DNA of 35,597 bases from Thermoanaerobaculia bacterium (GCA_018057705.1 JAGPDF010000047.1:1-35597), one strand, 5' to 3'; shown: positions 25,247 through 32,776, numbered from the stretch's first letter. Numbers and translations are program-made. Notes: generated by a model not told the origin, from the sequence alone.

Positions 25247-25714
25247 CTACTCCTCGCCCATCAACTGGAGGTCCAGAAGGTCCTTGGGTCGGCCGGTGGC
25301 GCGCTTGTTGCGAATCATCGCGGCGCGGCCGATGAACGGCAGGTCGAGTCCGGAGTGCGACACGATCGCGTGTTCGAGCCAGGCTTCCTCGAATGAGATG
25401 CCGGTCAACTCGGTCGCGAGATCGATGCGATAGGGCGGCATTCCCATCTGAAAGACGACGCCGGGGGTCCGCAAGTCCTCTTCGGTCAGGTCGAAAAGGG
25501 GAGCGCCGAAATCCCCCAGGGCCGCAAAGACCCGCGCGGCGTTGTCGGGTGTCGGCTCGACGAAGAGATCGAAATCTCCGGTCGCGCGCGGTTGGGCCCA
25601 GTAGCCGAGCGCATGGGCGCCGACGACCAGGAACCTGACCTCACGGGCGCAGAACGCGCGCAACAGATCGAGGGCGTCCGGCGGGATCGGGAGGGAGCTT
25701 GCCGACGATGCCAT
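25247..25714 (-). CDS. nucleotidyltransferase-fold protein (DUF6036/AbiEii-like)
   Basis: 155 residues; ATG at 25714 with an AGGAGG very close upstream. MNT-type nucleotidyltransferase pattern: VRFLVVGAHALGYWAQPRATGDFDLFV, with VGAHAL in place of the GG-loop and the catalytic acidic pair D47/D49 in GDFD. The C-terminus has the NKRATGRPKDLLDLQ helix typical of this family. Such proteins resemble AbiEii/MenT toxins and are often found beside a small acidic or charged partner; here the 69-residue gene overlaps its start. A toxin-antitoxin role is plausible but unproven. Confidence 0.8.
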   Translation of the reverse strand: MASSASSLPIPPDALDLLRAFCAREVRFLVVGAHALGYWAQPRATGDFDLFVEPTPDNAARVFAALGDFGAPLFDLTEEDLRTPGVVFQMGMPPYRIDLATELTGISFEEAWLEHAIVSHSGLDLPFIGRAAMIRNKRATGRPKDLLDLQLMGEE

Positions 25715-25850
25715 AAGCCTCCTGGCTCATTTGGAAAACGCGGAGGAAGCGATCGACCGGTGCGATTCGGGACCAGAACTCGGCGTCGCGGCCCGCGTCG
25801 TCGGCCTCCCTGTGCGTCGTCTTGCGAACCGGAATCGAACGCGGGTCCAT
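25641..25850 (-). CDS. small partner protein of the nucleotidyltransferase
   Basis: 69 residues overlapping the next gene by 74 bp in a different frame. The sequence (READDAGRDAEFWSRIAPVDRFLRVFQMSQEAYG ... RSVARVLRP, quoted in part) follows the pattern of small proteins that pair with DUF6036-type nucleotidyltransferases: an acidic 'DAEFW..L.P.ER' helix and a basic, Arg-rich C-terminus. The ATG at 25850 has no SD but has TAGAAT exactly 6 nt before it, indicating a leaderless transcript. If the pair is a toxin-antitoxin unit, this is the candidate antitoxin. Family assignment is from memory of the pattern only. Confidence 0.6.
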   Translation of the reverse strand: MDPRSIPVRKTTHREADDAGRDAEFWSRIAPVDRFLRVFQMSQEAYGIVGKLPPDPAGRPRSVARVLRP

Positions 25851-25856
25851 CGAAGA

Positions 25857-25862
25857 ATTCTA
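25857..25862 (-). promoter_or_regulatory. candidate -10 box (TAGAAT) of a leaderless transcript
   Basis: On the minus strand TAGAAT precedes the ATG of the 69-residue protein by 6 nt. No SD and no clear -35. It probably drives the nucleotidyltransferase pair and perhaps the genes behind it. Confidence 0.45.
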
Positions 25863-26034
25863 CGCTCAGGGCCGGTGGGAGGCGAGTCGTCGTCCGATGC
25901 CATCGAGCCCGGGTTCCGCCCGCCGGATCGCCCCTTGCGGCCCACTCGAGAAGCGCCCTCCTCGAGTCGAGATATCGTTCGCGCGCACCCGGCATTCAAG
26001 AGTCGAACCCGAGAACGACCGCGAGGAGTCTCGT

Positions 26035-26187
26035 ATGTCTGACGAGAAGAAGCGCCCCCCGACGGATGAGCGCCGCGCCGGCAGCGACCGGCGGCGGGAG
26101 GAACGGCGAAAGAAGGTGGTCCCGGTCGCGGTCGAGCGTCGCAAAGGCGGCGATCGGCGAGACGACGGGGACCGTCGCGGCCGCTGA
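26035..26187 (+). CDS. 50-residue Arg-rich small protein
   Basis: A short gene with a strong GAGGAG 6 nt before its ATG. About 20 of 50 residues are Arg or Lys, and the sequence repeats an ERRxGxDRR-like unit (DERRAGSDRR, ERRKGGDRR, DGDRRGR). No membrane segment, no Cys. Probably disordered and nucleic-acid or polyphosphate binding, by composition only. It is read away from the nucleotidyltransferase pair and faces lepA, whose stop lies 21 bp away. Confidence 0.65.
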   Translation: MSDEKKRPPTDERRAGSDRRREERRKKVVPVAVERRKGGDRRDDGDRRGR

Positions 26188-26208
26188 GGAACCGGAGGGC
26201 CGACGGGG

Positions 26209-28011
26209 TCAGTCCTCGACTTTGAGCACCGCCAGGAAGGCCTCTTGCGGGATCTCGACGTTGCCGACCGATTTCATCCGCTTCTTGCCCTCTTTCTGCT
26301 TCTCGAGGAGCTTTCTCTTGCGGCTGATGTCGCCGCCGTAGCACTTGGCGAGAACGTCCTTGCGCAGCGCCTTGACGGTCGATCGCGCGACGATCTTCGA
26401 GCCGATCGCCGCCTGCAGGATGACCTCGAAGAGTTGGCGCGGGATGAGCTCCTTCATCTTGTCCACCAGGGCCTTCCCCTTGGGGTGCGCCTTCTGGCGG
26501 TGCACCATGATCGACAAGGCATCCACCGGCTCGCTGTTGATCAACACGTCGAGCTTGACGACGTCGCCCTCGCGGTAGTCGGAGAGCTCGTAGTCGAACG
26601 AGGCGTAGCCGCGGGACACCGACTTCAGCTTGTCGTAGAAGTCGTGGATGACCTCGGCGAGCGGGAAGTCGTATTCGATCAGGACGCGATCCGACGAGAC
26701 GTACTGGAGGCTCCTCTGGATGCCGCGCCGGTCCTGCGACAGCGCGAGGATCCCGCCGACGTACTCGTCGCGGGTGACCATCGTCGCCTTGATGTAGGGC
26801 TCCTCGATCGACTCGACGCGCGACAGATCCGGCAGCTGCGCCGGGCTCGAGATCTCGATCTGGGTGCCGTTCGAGATGTTGACGCGGTAGCGCACGCCCG
26901 GCGCCGTCGTGATGAGAGCCAGATTGAACTCGCGCTCGAGGCGCTCCTGGATGATCTCCATGTGCAGCAGCCCCAGGAAGCCACAGCGGAAACCGAAACC
27001 CAGCGCCGTCGAGCTCTCGGGCTCGAAGGTGAACGAGGCGTCGTTCAGACGGAGCTTGTCGACCGCGTCCCGCAGGTCTTCGTAGTCCTCGGAGACCACC
27101 GGGAAGAGGCCGGCGAACACCATCGGCTTCACTTCCATGAAGCCGGGACAGGGGTCGAGCGTCGGGCGGTCGGGGTGGGTGACGGTGTCGCCGATCTTCG
27201 CCTGGATCAGGTCGCGGATGTTGGCGTAGACGTAACCGACCTCACCGACCGACAGCTCCTGCACCTCGCGCGGCTTCGGGTGGTAGGTGCCGAGCTCCTC
27301 GACCGTGTAGACCCTTCCGGCGGCGACGAACTTGATCTTGTCGCCGCGCTTCAGTGTGCCGTCGATGACCCGGATGAAACAGGCGACGCCGCGATAGGTG
27401 TCGTACCAGGAGTCGAAGAGCAGCGCCTTCAACGGCGCTTCCGGATCGCCGACCGGCGGCGGAATGTCGCTCACGATGCGCTCGAGGAGCTCGTCGATGC
27501 CGATGCCGGTCTTGGCCGAGGTGAGCACCGCGTTCGAGGCGTCGATGCCGATGACCTGCTCGACCTGCTCCTTGGCGCGATCGATGTCCGCCGACGGCAG
27601 GTCGATCTTGTTGATCACCGGCAGAAGCTCGAGTCCGCCGTTGACGGCGAGGTAGGCGTTGGCCAGCGTCTGCGCTTCGACCCCCTGCGCCGCGTCGACG
27701 ATGAGCAGCGCCCCCTCGCAGGCGGCGAGCGAGCGCGACACCTCGTAGGAGAAGTCGACGTGCCCGGGGGTGTCGATCAGGTTGAAGACGTAGGTCTCGC
27801 CGTCCTTCGCCCGGTAGTCGAGTCGAACGGCGCGCGCCTTGATGGTGATGCCGCGTTCGCGCTCGAGGTCCATGTCGTCCAGGAGCTGGGCGTGCATCTC
27901 GCGCTGCGTCACCGCGCCGGTACGCTCGAGGATGCGATCGGCGAGTGTCGACTTGCCGTGATCGATGTGCGCGATGATCGAGAAGTTGCGGATGTGGGAG
28001 GCCGGAGGCAT
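26209..28011 (-). CDS. lepA: elongation factor 4 (LepA), back-translocating GTPase
   Basis: 600 residues, the normal LepA length. GTP-binding motifs: [10 protein letters not shown] (P-loop), RGITIKA (switch I), DTPGHVDF (G3), NKIDLP (G4). Domains II to V follow, including [14 protein letters not shown], and the LepA-specific C-terminal domain ending [13 protein letters not shown]...[10 protein letters not shown]. It acts on the ribosome during translation, notably in initiation-phase or stalled states. The ATG at 28011 has no SD. Divergent from the ABC transporter with a 98-bp gap; the usual lepA partner lepB (signal peptidase) is not adjacent. Confidence 0.97.
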   Translation of the reverse strand: MPPASHIRNFSIIAHIDHGKSTLADRILERTGAVTQREMHAQLLDDMDLERERGITIKARAVRLDYRAKDGETYVFNLIDTPGHVDFSYEVSRSLAACEGALLIVDAAQGVEAQTLANAYLAVNGGLELLPVINKIDLPSADIDRAKEQVEQVIGIDASNAVLTSAKTGIGIDELLERIVSDIPPPVGDPEAPLKALLFDSWYDTYRGVACFIRVIDGTLKRGDKIKFVAAGRVYTVEELGTYHPKPREVQELSVGEVGYVYANIRDLIQAKIGDTVTHPDRPTLDPCPGFMEVKPMVFAGLFPVVSEDYEDLRDAVDKLRLNDASFTFEPESSTALGFGFRCGFLGLLHMEIIQERLEREFNLALITTAPGVRYRVNISNGTQIEISSPAQLPDLSRVESIEEPYIKATMVTRDEYVGGILALSQDRRGIQRSLQYVSSDRVLIEYDFPLAEVIHDFYDKLKSVSRGYASFDYELSDYREGDVVKLDVLINSEPVDALSIMVHRQKAHPKGKALVDKMKELIPRQLFEVILQAAIGSKIVARSTVKALRKDVLAKCYGGDISRKRKLLEKQKEGKKRMKSVGNVEIPQEAFLAVLKVED

Positions 28012-28097
28012 AGGTGTGGGACCGACAGCGGGGGCTCGCGAGCGGCGCCGCCGGGCAGGAGAGCTTATCAGGTCAGCCCCGGGGGACCGGTCTCGGC

Positions 28098-28103
28098 TAA
28101 ACT
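28098..28103 (+). promoter_or_regulatory. candidate -10 box (TAAACT) of a leaderless transcript
   Basis: TAAACT sits 6 nt before the ATG of the ABC ATPase, where no SD is visible. The upstream -35 region shows no good match to TTGACA. Confidence 0.45.
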
Positions 28104-28109
28104 TGGCGC

Positions 28110-29156
28110 ATGAGCTTTGGATCGGCCGCGAATCCCGCCATCGGATCCACTGGCGGCTCCGCTGGAGGCTCCCGCGCGGGCTCCGGTTCCCCCACGGTCC
28201 CGGCGCTCCACTGCCGGGGTCTGGTCAAGCGCTACGGCGACCTCGTCGCCGTCGACGGGCTCGACCTCGAAGTGGCGGCGGGCGAGTGTTTCGGCCTGCT
28301 CGGCCCGAACGGCGCCGGCAAGACCACGACGGTCGAGCTCTTCGAGGGCCTGCTCTCTCCCGACGGCGGCACGCTCGAAGTGCTGGGCCTGCGCTGGAAG
28401 GGGGACGGCCAGAGGCTGCGGGCGCGGCTCGGCGTGCAGCTGCAGGAGACGCGCTTCCCGGAGAAGCTCCGGGTGACCGAGCTGGTCGAGCTCTTCCGCA
28501 GCTTCTACCGCGACGGTCTCCCTCCCGCGGCGGCGCTCGCCCTCGTCGGCCTCGAGGAGAAGCGGCGGGCGTTCGTGCGCGAGCTCTCCGGCGGCCAGAA
28601 GCAGCGCCTGTCGCTCGCCTGCGCGCTGGTCGGCGATCCGGAGGTGCTCTTCCTCGACGAGCCGACCACGGGACTCGACCCGGCCTCACGCCGCCAGATC
28701 TGGGAGATCGTCGAGCGGTTGAAGGAGCGCGGCCGGACGGTTCTCCTCACCACCCACTACATGGAGGAGGCGGCGCGCCTCTGCGACCGCGTCGCCATCA
28801 TCGACCGCGGACGGATCCTGGCGGAGGGCGCCCCGGCCGTGCTGGTCGCCTCGCTCGGCGCCGAGCACGTCATCGAGGTCGAGACCGAATCCGAGATCCC
28901 GGAGGCGGCTCTCGCGGGTCTGCCCGGCGTCGAAGCGATCCGGCGCGACGGTACGACGGTCCGTCTCACGGTACGCGAGGTCCACCGGGCGGTACCGCCG
29001 CTGCTCGCGCGGCTGGCCGAGCGCCACATCGAAGCGCGCCGCCTCGCCACCCATCACGCGACCCTCGAGGACCTCTTCATCGCCCTCACGGGGCGGACCC
29101 TGGAAGGCGGCTCGGCGGTGGTCGCCTCCGGCGACGCCGCGGGGAGCGCTGCATGA
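28110..29156 (+). CDS. ABC transporter ATP-binding protein (ABC-2 type)
   Basis: 348 residues. A Gly/Ser/Ala-rich N-terminus of about 30 residues precedes the nucleotide-binding domain: Walker [12 protein letters not shown]-loop [13 protein letters not shown], signature [12 protein letters not shown], Walker [14 protein letters not shown], and a switch His in TTHYMEE. The last 100 residues form the regulatory tail common to daunorubicin-resistance and CcmA-like exporters (CcmA/DrrA group). It energises the permease encoded by the next gene, with which it shares an ATGA overlap. Substrate unknown; neighbouring genes give no hint. Confidence 0.93.
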   Translation: MSFGSAANPAIGSTGGSAGGSRAGSGSPTVPALHCRGLVKRYGDLVAVDGLDLEVAAGECFGLLGPNGAGKTTTVELFEGLLSPDGGTLEVLGLRWKGDGQRLRARLGVQLQETRFPEKLRVTELVELFRSFYRDGLPPAAALALVGLEEKRRAFVRELSGGQKQRLSLACALVGDPEVLFLDEPTTGLDPASRRQIWEIVERLKERGRTVLLTTHYMEEAARLCDRVAIIDRGRILAEGAPAVLVASLGAEHVIEVETESEIPEAALAGLPGVEAIRRDGTTVRLTVREVHRAVPPLLARLAERHIEARRLATHHATLEDLFIALTGRTLEGGSAVVASGDAAGSAA

Positions 29157-30208
29157 GCACCTGGCGCGCCCGTGGGCCGCTCTCTTCCCCGCTCGTCCAG
29201 CTCACCCTGGCGCGTCTGCGCGAATTCCTGCGCGAACCCGAGGCGATCTTCTGGGTCTTTCTCTTTCCGGTCCTGCTGGCGATTGCCCTCGGTGTCGCCT
29301 TCCGCAACCGCCCGCCCGAACCGCTGCCGGTGGGCATCGAGGAGAATCCCGTCGCCGAGGCGCGGCTCGCGGCGCTCGCCGCCTCCGGGACACTCGCACC
29401 CCAGATCCTGACGCGGCCCGAAGCGGAGCATGCGCTCGCCACCGGTCGGCTCGCGCTCGTGGTGCTCGGCACCGATCCGCCCACCTACTGGTTCGACCCG
29501 ACGCGGCCCGACAGCCGCCTGGCCCGACTCGAGGTCGATCAGGCGCTCGAACGCGCCGCCGGCAGAACCGATCGCTTCGAGCCCCAGGTGCTCGAGATGA
29601 CCGAGCGCGGCGCGCGCTACATCGACTTCCTGGTGCCGGGCCTCCTCGGCATGAACCTCATGGGCACAGGCATGTGGGCGATCGGCTTCTCGCTCGTCCA
29701 GCAGCGTGCCGGAAAACTCCTGAAGCTCTTCATCGCCTCGCCGATGCGGCGCTGGCATCTGCTCGCGGCGCAGGTGCTGGCGCGGCTGGTCTTCCTGGCG
29801 CTCGAGGTGGCGATACTGCTCGGCTTCGCGGTCGTGGCGCTCGACGTCCCGATGCGCGGCTCGGTGGCCGCCGTGGCCGTGGTCTGCGTTCTCGGCGCGC
29901 TGTCGTTCGTCGGCCTCGGGCTCCTCGTGGCGGCGCGTCCACGGACCATCGAAGGTGTTTCGGGCCTGATGAACTTCGTCATGTTCCCGATGTGGATCTT
30001 CTCCGGCGTCTTCTTCTCGAACGAGCGCTTTCCGGCGGCTCTGCAGCCGTTCATCCAGGCGCTGCCGCTCACTGCGCTGAACGACGGTCTGCGCGCCGTC
30101 ATGCTCGAGGGCGCTTCGCTCGTCTCGCAGGCGCCCGAGCTCGCGATTCTCGCCGGCTGGGGCCTGATCGGCTTCGCCGGCGCGCTCAAGCTCTTCCGCT
30201 GGAGCTGA
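29153..30208 (+). CDS. ABC-2 type transporter permease
   Basis: 351 residues, coupled to the ATPase gene by ATGA. One N-terminal helix (FWVFLFPVLLAIALGVAF), an extracytoplasmic domain of about 130 residues, then five C-terminal helices. IDFLVPGLLGMNLMGTG and the GLMNFVMFPMWIFSGVFFS segment with a following PLTALNDGLRAVM are typical of ABC-2/DrrB-like permeases. Together with the ATPase it forms an inner-membrane exporter. A sigma-54 promoter for the next gene lies about 90 bp downstream. Confidence 0.92.
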   Translation: MSTWRARGPLSSPLVQLTLARLREFLREPEAIFWVFLFPVLLAIALGVAFRNRPPEPLPVGIEENPVAEARLAALAASGTLAPQILTRPEAEHALATGRLALVVLGTDPPTYWFDPTRPDSRLARLEVDQALERAAGRTDRFEPQVLEMTERGARYIDFLVPGLLGMNLMGTGMWAIGFSLVQQRAGKLLKLFIASPMRRWHLLAAQVLARLVFLALEVAILLGFAVVALDVPMRGSVAAVAVVCVLGALSFVGLGLLVAARPRTIEGVSGLMNFVMFPMWIFSGVFFSNERFPAALQPFIQALPLTALNDGLRAVMLEGASLVSQAPELAILAGWGLIGFAGALKLFRWS

Positions 30209-30300
30209 ACCCCTTCCGCGTCGGCTCGCAGGCCCTTCGCGTGCGGCGACACGGGAAGAGGCCAACCGTGAAACCAACGCAAGGTGCCGCCGCACAGGTG

Positions 30301-30316
30301 TGGCACGACGAGTGCA
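30301..30316 (+). promoter_or_regulatory. sigma-54 (-24/-12) promoter for the 70-residue gene
   Basis: TGGCACGACGAGTGCA differs from TGGCACG-N4-TTGCA only by G for the first T of the -12 element. GG-N10-GC spacing is exact. It lies 62 nt before the ATG at 30377. Confidence 0.7.
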
Positions 30317-30376
30317 GCGGCCCCTCTGTGCACGGGCGCGAGCCGCGTCTGCGCCCGGTAACCGGAGGACGACCCC

Positions 30377-30589
30377 ATGTCCGCGCACCCGTTCGATTTC
30401 ATGCATCAGCCCCTCCCCTTGCGGCTTCGTCGCCTCCAGCAGTTCCGCACGGACAACTTCGCGCAGACGCTGGTCGAAGGTTTCGCGCTGCCCCTCGCCC
30501 ACCCGTCGCCCTCTGCGCGCGAGCGCAGCGACGCCACGGAGCGCCTCCTCCATGCGCGACGTCGCGATCTCGCCACGAAGCCCGTCTGA
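30377..30589 (+). CDS. 70-residue hypothetical protein
   Basis: A small gene with GGAGG 8 nt before its ATG and a sigma-54-type promoter 62 nt upstream, which together support that it is expressed. It has many Arg and His residues, no Cys and no membrane segment: MSAHPFDFMHQPLPLRLRRL at the start, then RTDNFAQTLVEGFALPL, which could form an amphipathic helix. I recognise no family. Convergent with the 85-residue membrane protein, 36 bp apart. Confidence 0.5.
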   Translation: MSAHPFDFMHQPLPLRLRRLQQFRTDNFAQTLVEGFALPLAHPSPSARERSDATERLLHARRRDLATKPV

Positions 30590-30625
30590 CCTGCTGCGCA
30601 CGCGGTGGCGCGCCGCGCTGCGGGG

Positions 30626-30883
30626 CTAGCTGCGCGGTCGGCGCAAGGCGAAGCGGGAGGGCCGCCGGCTGCGCGCCCGGTCGGTCGAGATCGACGGTTC
30701 GCGGCCCGCAGTCACGGCGCGCGCGCCTTTGTACATGAAGGCCGAGATCATGGCGGAGAAGAGGATGATCGCGACCTGCGTGAGCCGCATGTAGGTGGTG
30801 GGGATGTCCAACAGAAAATCGATGAGGATCCCGGCGATGAGCCCGGCCAGCGCTCCCATGAACAGGTAGGTCTTGACGCCCAT
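30626..30883 (-). CDS. small two-helix inner-membrane protein
   Basis: 85 residues from the ATG at 30883, with GGAGAG upstream. Two membrane helices (about 4-24 and 34-50) are separated by a short loop containing DIPTTYMRLTQ; a basic, Arg-rich cytoplasmic tail of about 30 residues follows. No family recognised. Its promoter region holds a near-perfect sigma-54 site 50 nt upstream, and it is divergent from the lipoprotein gene, which has its own sigma-54 site. Confidence 0.65.
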   Translation of the reverse strand: MGVKTYLFMGALAGLIAGILIDFLLDIPTTYMRLTQVAIILFSAMISAFMYKGARAVTAGREPSISTDRARSRRPSRFALRRPRS

Positions 30884-30931
30884 AGTTCGTCTCTCCACAT
30901 GCGCCTGCGTCCCGCGTGGGTCCCTCCCTAC

Positions 30932-30947
30932 CGCAACCGGCATGCCA
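30932..30947 (-). promoter_or_regulatory. sigma-54 (-24/-12) promoter for the 85-residue membrane protein
   Basis: Minus strand: TGGCATGCCGGTTGCG. TGGCA and TTGC elements with exact GG-N10-GC spacing, 50 nt before the ATG at 30883. Confidence 0.7.
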
Positions 30948-31013
30948 CGAAGATCGGGGTCGCAGGCGAGTCCCGGCCGCGCCGTCGAGGCCGTCCGGGG
31001 AGAAGAAGCGTGG

Positions 31014-31055
31014 CGCTTTCTTCAAAAAGCGAAGCGTTGCCCCCTTGCGGGGGGC
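31014..31055. promoter_or_regulatory. two inverted repeats between divergent sigma-54 promoters
   Basis: CGCTTT/AAAGCG at 31014-31031, and a GC stem at 31039-31055 (GCCCCC/GGGGGC). They lie between the sites at 30932-30947 and 31086-31101. They could be binding sites for a shared enhancer-binding activator; this is inference from position and symmetry only. Confidence 0.3.
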
Positions 31056-31085
31056 TCCGGAGCCGCTTTCGTCAGCTCGGCCGCC

Positions 31086-31101
31086 TGGCATGCGCCGTGC
31101 T
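31086..31101 (+). promoter_or_regulatory. sigma-54 (-24/-12) promoter for the lipoprotein gene
   Basis: TGGCATGCGCCGTGCT. GG-N10-GC spacing is exact; the -12 element has GTGC in place of TTGC, as in the site at 30301. It lies 63 nt before the ATG at 31163. Confidence 0.6.
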
Positions 31102-31162
31102 CCTTGCGTCAGGCGTCCTTCGCCGCTCTCGCGGTCGAAGCGCTTCCAAGGAGAGAACCATC

Positions 31163-31678
31163 ATGAAGACTTCCACGACCGTAACCGGGGGTATGGCCCT
31201 CGCCGCTCTGCTCTTCGCGGGCTGTGCGAACGAGCCGAAGCGCGCCGAGCGCGACTCCGACAAGACGACCCCCACGGTGACCGAGACCGAACGCCCGGGT
31301 TCGGCGGCCAAGAGCGACATCACGCCGGTCACCGCTGCCGCGCGCATCTCCGACCTCAAGATCGGCACCGTCCTCGACGCCGAGGGCAAGGTGGCGGAGA
31401 ACCAGGACAACGTCCACGCCGGTGAAGTGGTTCATGCATCCCTCGCCGTGGGCGATGTCGGCGCCGGCTCCAGGATCAAGGCGGTGTGGCTCGGCCCGGA
31501 AGGCGTGCGCATCTCCGACGAAACCAAGGACGTCGCCACCGGCATGGCCTTCCTCGTCTTCCATGCACCGAGCACCCAGGGTTGGGCGCTCGGCGACTAC
31601 AAGGTGGAGATCTATCTCGGCGACGAGTTGGCCTCGAGCGAGGGTTTCGACATCGTTGCCCCCCGGCCGGGCGCCTGA
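31163..31678 (+). CDS. lipoprotein of unknown function
   Basis: 171 residues with AAGGAGAG before the ATG. Lipoprotein signal with lipobox FAGC (Cys21). A charged, Thr-rich linker follows, then a beta-rich domain of about 110 residues (DLKIGTVLDAEGKV, VHAGEVVHASLAVGDVGAG, IKAVWLGPEGVRI, AFLVFHAP, GWALGDYKVEIYLGDEL). This resembles an Ig-like or CalX-like fold that ends with a 'DYKVEIYLGDELA' strand pair seen in bacterial surface lipoproteins; I do not recognise a named family. A strong intrinsic terminator follows. Transcribed from a sigma-54-type promoter, so co-regulated with the neighbouring envelope genes (inference). Confidence 0.8.
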   Translation: MKTSTTVTGGMALAALLFAGCANEPKRAERDSDKTTPTVTETERPGSAAKSDITPVTAAARISDLKIGTVLDAEGKVAENQDNVHAGEVVHASLAVGDVGAGSRIKAVWLGPEGVRISDETKDVATGMAFLVFHAPSTQGWALGDYKVEIYLGDELASSEGFDIVAPRPGA

Positions 31679-31733
31679 GGCTCGAAGCGTCGACTGAGCA
31701 GGACCTCCGGGCGAGGCGCTCGCCGGGAGACAA

Positions 31734-31765
31734 ACGGCGCCGGAGTTTCTCCGGCGCCGTTTTTT
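31734..31765 (+). terminator. rho-independent terminator after the lipoprotein gene
   Basis: A perfect 12-bp stem (31734-31745 with 31749-31760), a TTT loop, and a run of six T at 31760-31765. The reverse strand has only a short T-run, so it would end the convergent Cys-rich transcript less well. Confidence 0.93.
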
Positions 31766-31829
31766 CGTCTTCCCCATCACCCGTCGTGAGCGCGTGTCCG
31801 GCACCGCGACCACGGCTGGCGATGGGCCT

Positions 31830-32078
31830 TCAGGCGCGATCGCGCAACCGTTCCTCGCCCTTTTGTTCCGCGCAGTGCGAGCAGCAGTACATGACGCCAT
31901 CGGCCTCCAGGCCGTGGCCGATGATCCTGCAGGTGCAATGCGCGCAGGTCGGGGCCAGCAGCTGGATGGCGCACTCGAAGCTGTCGAAAACGTACCGGTT
32001 GTCGTCGAGCACAACCACGAACGCCTTGTCGTAAACGTTGCCGCAGAGACTGCACGGCTGCTTATCGGTGTTGGCCAT
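31830..32078 (-). CDS. Cys-rich putative metal-binding protein
   Basis: 82 residues with nine cysteines: C9/C12 (CSLC), C36, C45/C48/C50 (CAHCTC with its preceding C), C65/C66/C69 (CCSHC), plus His47, His55 and His68. The layout suggests two zinc-ribbon-like sites. The stretch FDSFECAIQLLAPTCAHC and IIGHGLEADG is a pattern I have seen in small bacterial proteins of unknown role, sometimes labelled metallothionein-like. No signal peptide, so cytoplasmic. It starts 20 bp after the outer-membrane barrel gene and is probably co-transcribed with it. Confidence 0.75.
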   Translation of the reverse strand: MANTDKQPCSLCGNVYDKAFVVVLDDNRYVFDSFECAIQLLAPTCAHCTCRIIGHGLEADGVMYCCSHCAEQKGEERLRDRA

Positions 32079-32098
32079 GGCTCGGATCCCCCGGTCGC

Positions 32099-32698
32099 TC
32101 AGAAAGCCCAGCGCACGCCGACGTTGACGCCGAAGCCGTCGATGTCGAAGCTGGGCGAGTTGTCCACGTCGATATCGTCGATGTCGCCCAGATCTTCCGG
32201 GTCGACCTCGACCTCGGCGCTCGCCTGACGCCAGATTCCCTCGAAGAAGAACTCGGCTCCGGCGCCGTCGCCGACGGTCGCGCCGGCGGCGAGGTAGTAG
32301 CCGAGCTGGTCCTGGATCTCACCGAAGTCGCTGTCGATCAGGAAGTAGCTGCCACCGCCCCCGAGGTAGGGGCGAAAGGTCGAACCCGGCGCGAAGCTGA
32401 AGCGCAGGCCGGCTTCGATCGGCATGGCCTGGATGCCAAGCTCCTGGAAAACGGTCTCTTCGCTCTCGAAGATGTTGTCGAACGGATCGTCGCTCAACTG
32501 CTCGAAGTAGGTGGCGCGCAGCTCGAAGGCGAGCGTTTCGTTGAACGGCAGACCGAGGATGACGCCGGCACCGGCCGTGTCGCCGGCGACATCGGTGTCC
32601 CAGTAGCTGCCCATCAGCGAAAAGTCCGCGGCGGCGAGCGGCGCGGTGGCGAGAATCGCCGTGCAAAGCGCGGCGATCGGATACGTGCGAAGTTTCAT
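32099..32698 (-). CDS. outer-membrane beta-barrel protein (OmpW/OmpA-barrel-like)
   Basis: 199 residues with AAGGAG 6 nt before the ATG. Signal peptide cleaved near PLAAA. The mature part alternates polar and hydrophobic residues in strands of about 8-10 (FSLMGSYWD, GAGVILGLPF, LAFELRATYFEQL, AGLRFSFAPG, RPYLGGGGSYFL, GYYLAAGATVG, AEFFFEGIWRQAS, FGVNVGVRWAF) and ends in Phe, the BAM-recognition signature. An acidic loop (DPEDLGDIDDIDVD) precedes the last strands. About eight strands fit a small OmpW- or OmpX-like barrel. Driven by a sigma-54-type promoter; the Cys-rich protein follows on the same transcript. Confidence 0.85.
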   Translation of the reverse strand: MKLRTYPIAALCTAILATAPLAAADFSLMGSYWDTDVAGDTAGAGVILGLPFNETLAFELRATYFEQLSDDPFDNIFESEETVFQELGIQAMPIEAGLRFSFAPGSTFRPYLGGGGSYFLIDSDFGEIQDQLGYYLAAGATVGDGAGAEFFFEGIWRQASAEVEVDPEDLGDIDDIDVDNSPSFDIDGFGVNVGVRWAF

Positions 32699-32760
32699 GT
32701 CGTTCTCCTTGGGAAGGGCCGGGAAAGGGCATCCCGGCGGTGGTTCCTGGAGATCCCCAA

Positions 32761-32776
32761 GGCAAGAGGAGTGCCA
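32761..32776 (-). promoter_or_regulatory. sigma-54 (-24/-12) promoter for the outer-membrane barrel gene
   Basis: Minus strand: TGGCACTCCTCTTGCC. Full TGGCAC and TTGC elements, exact GG-N10-GC spacing, 64 nt before the ATG at 32698. A 14-bp GC palindrome at 32859-32872, about 85 bp further upstream, could be an activator site. Confidence 0.72.

Noticed and set aside
25924-25939. CGGATCGCCCCTTGCG, GG-N10-GC before the Arg-rich gene
   Set aside because: The -24 element lacks GGCA, and it lies about 97 nt from the start, outside the 49-64 nt range of the six good sites.
26245-28113. Plus-strand frame of 622 codons opposite lepA
   Set aside because: Mirror of the conserved LepA coding sequence; no motif of its own.
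31039-31055. GC hairpin considered as a terminator
   Set aside because: No T-run follows on either strand; it lies between two divergent promoters, so a binding-site role is more likely.
30884-31162. Possible c-di-GMP or other riboswitch in the divergent leader
   Set aside because: I could not find the conserved core of GEMM or other known riboswitch classes; sigma-54 sites explain the region better.
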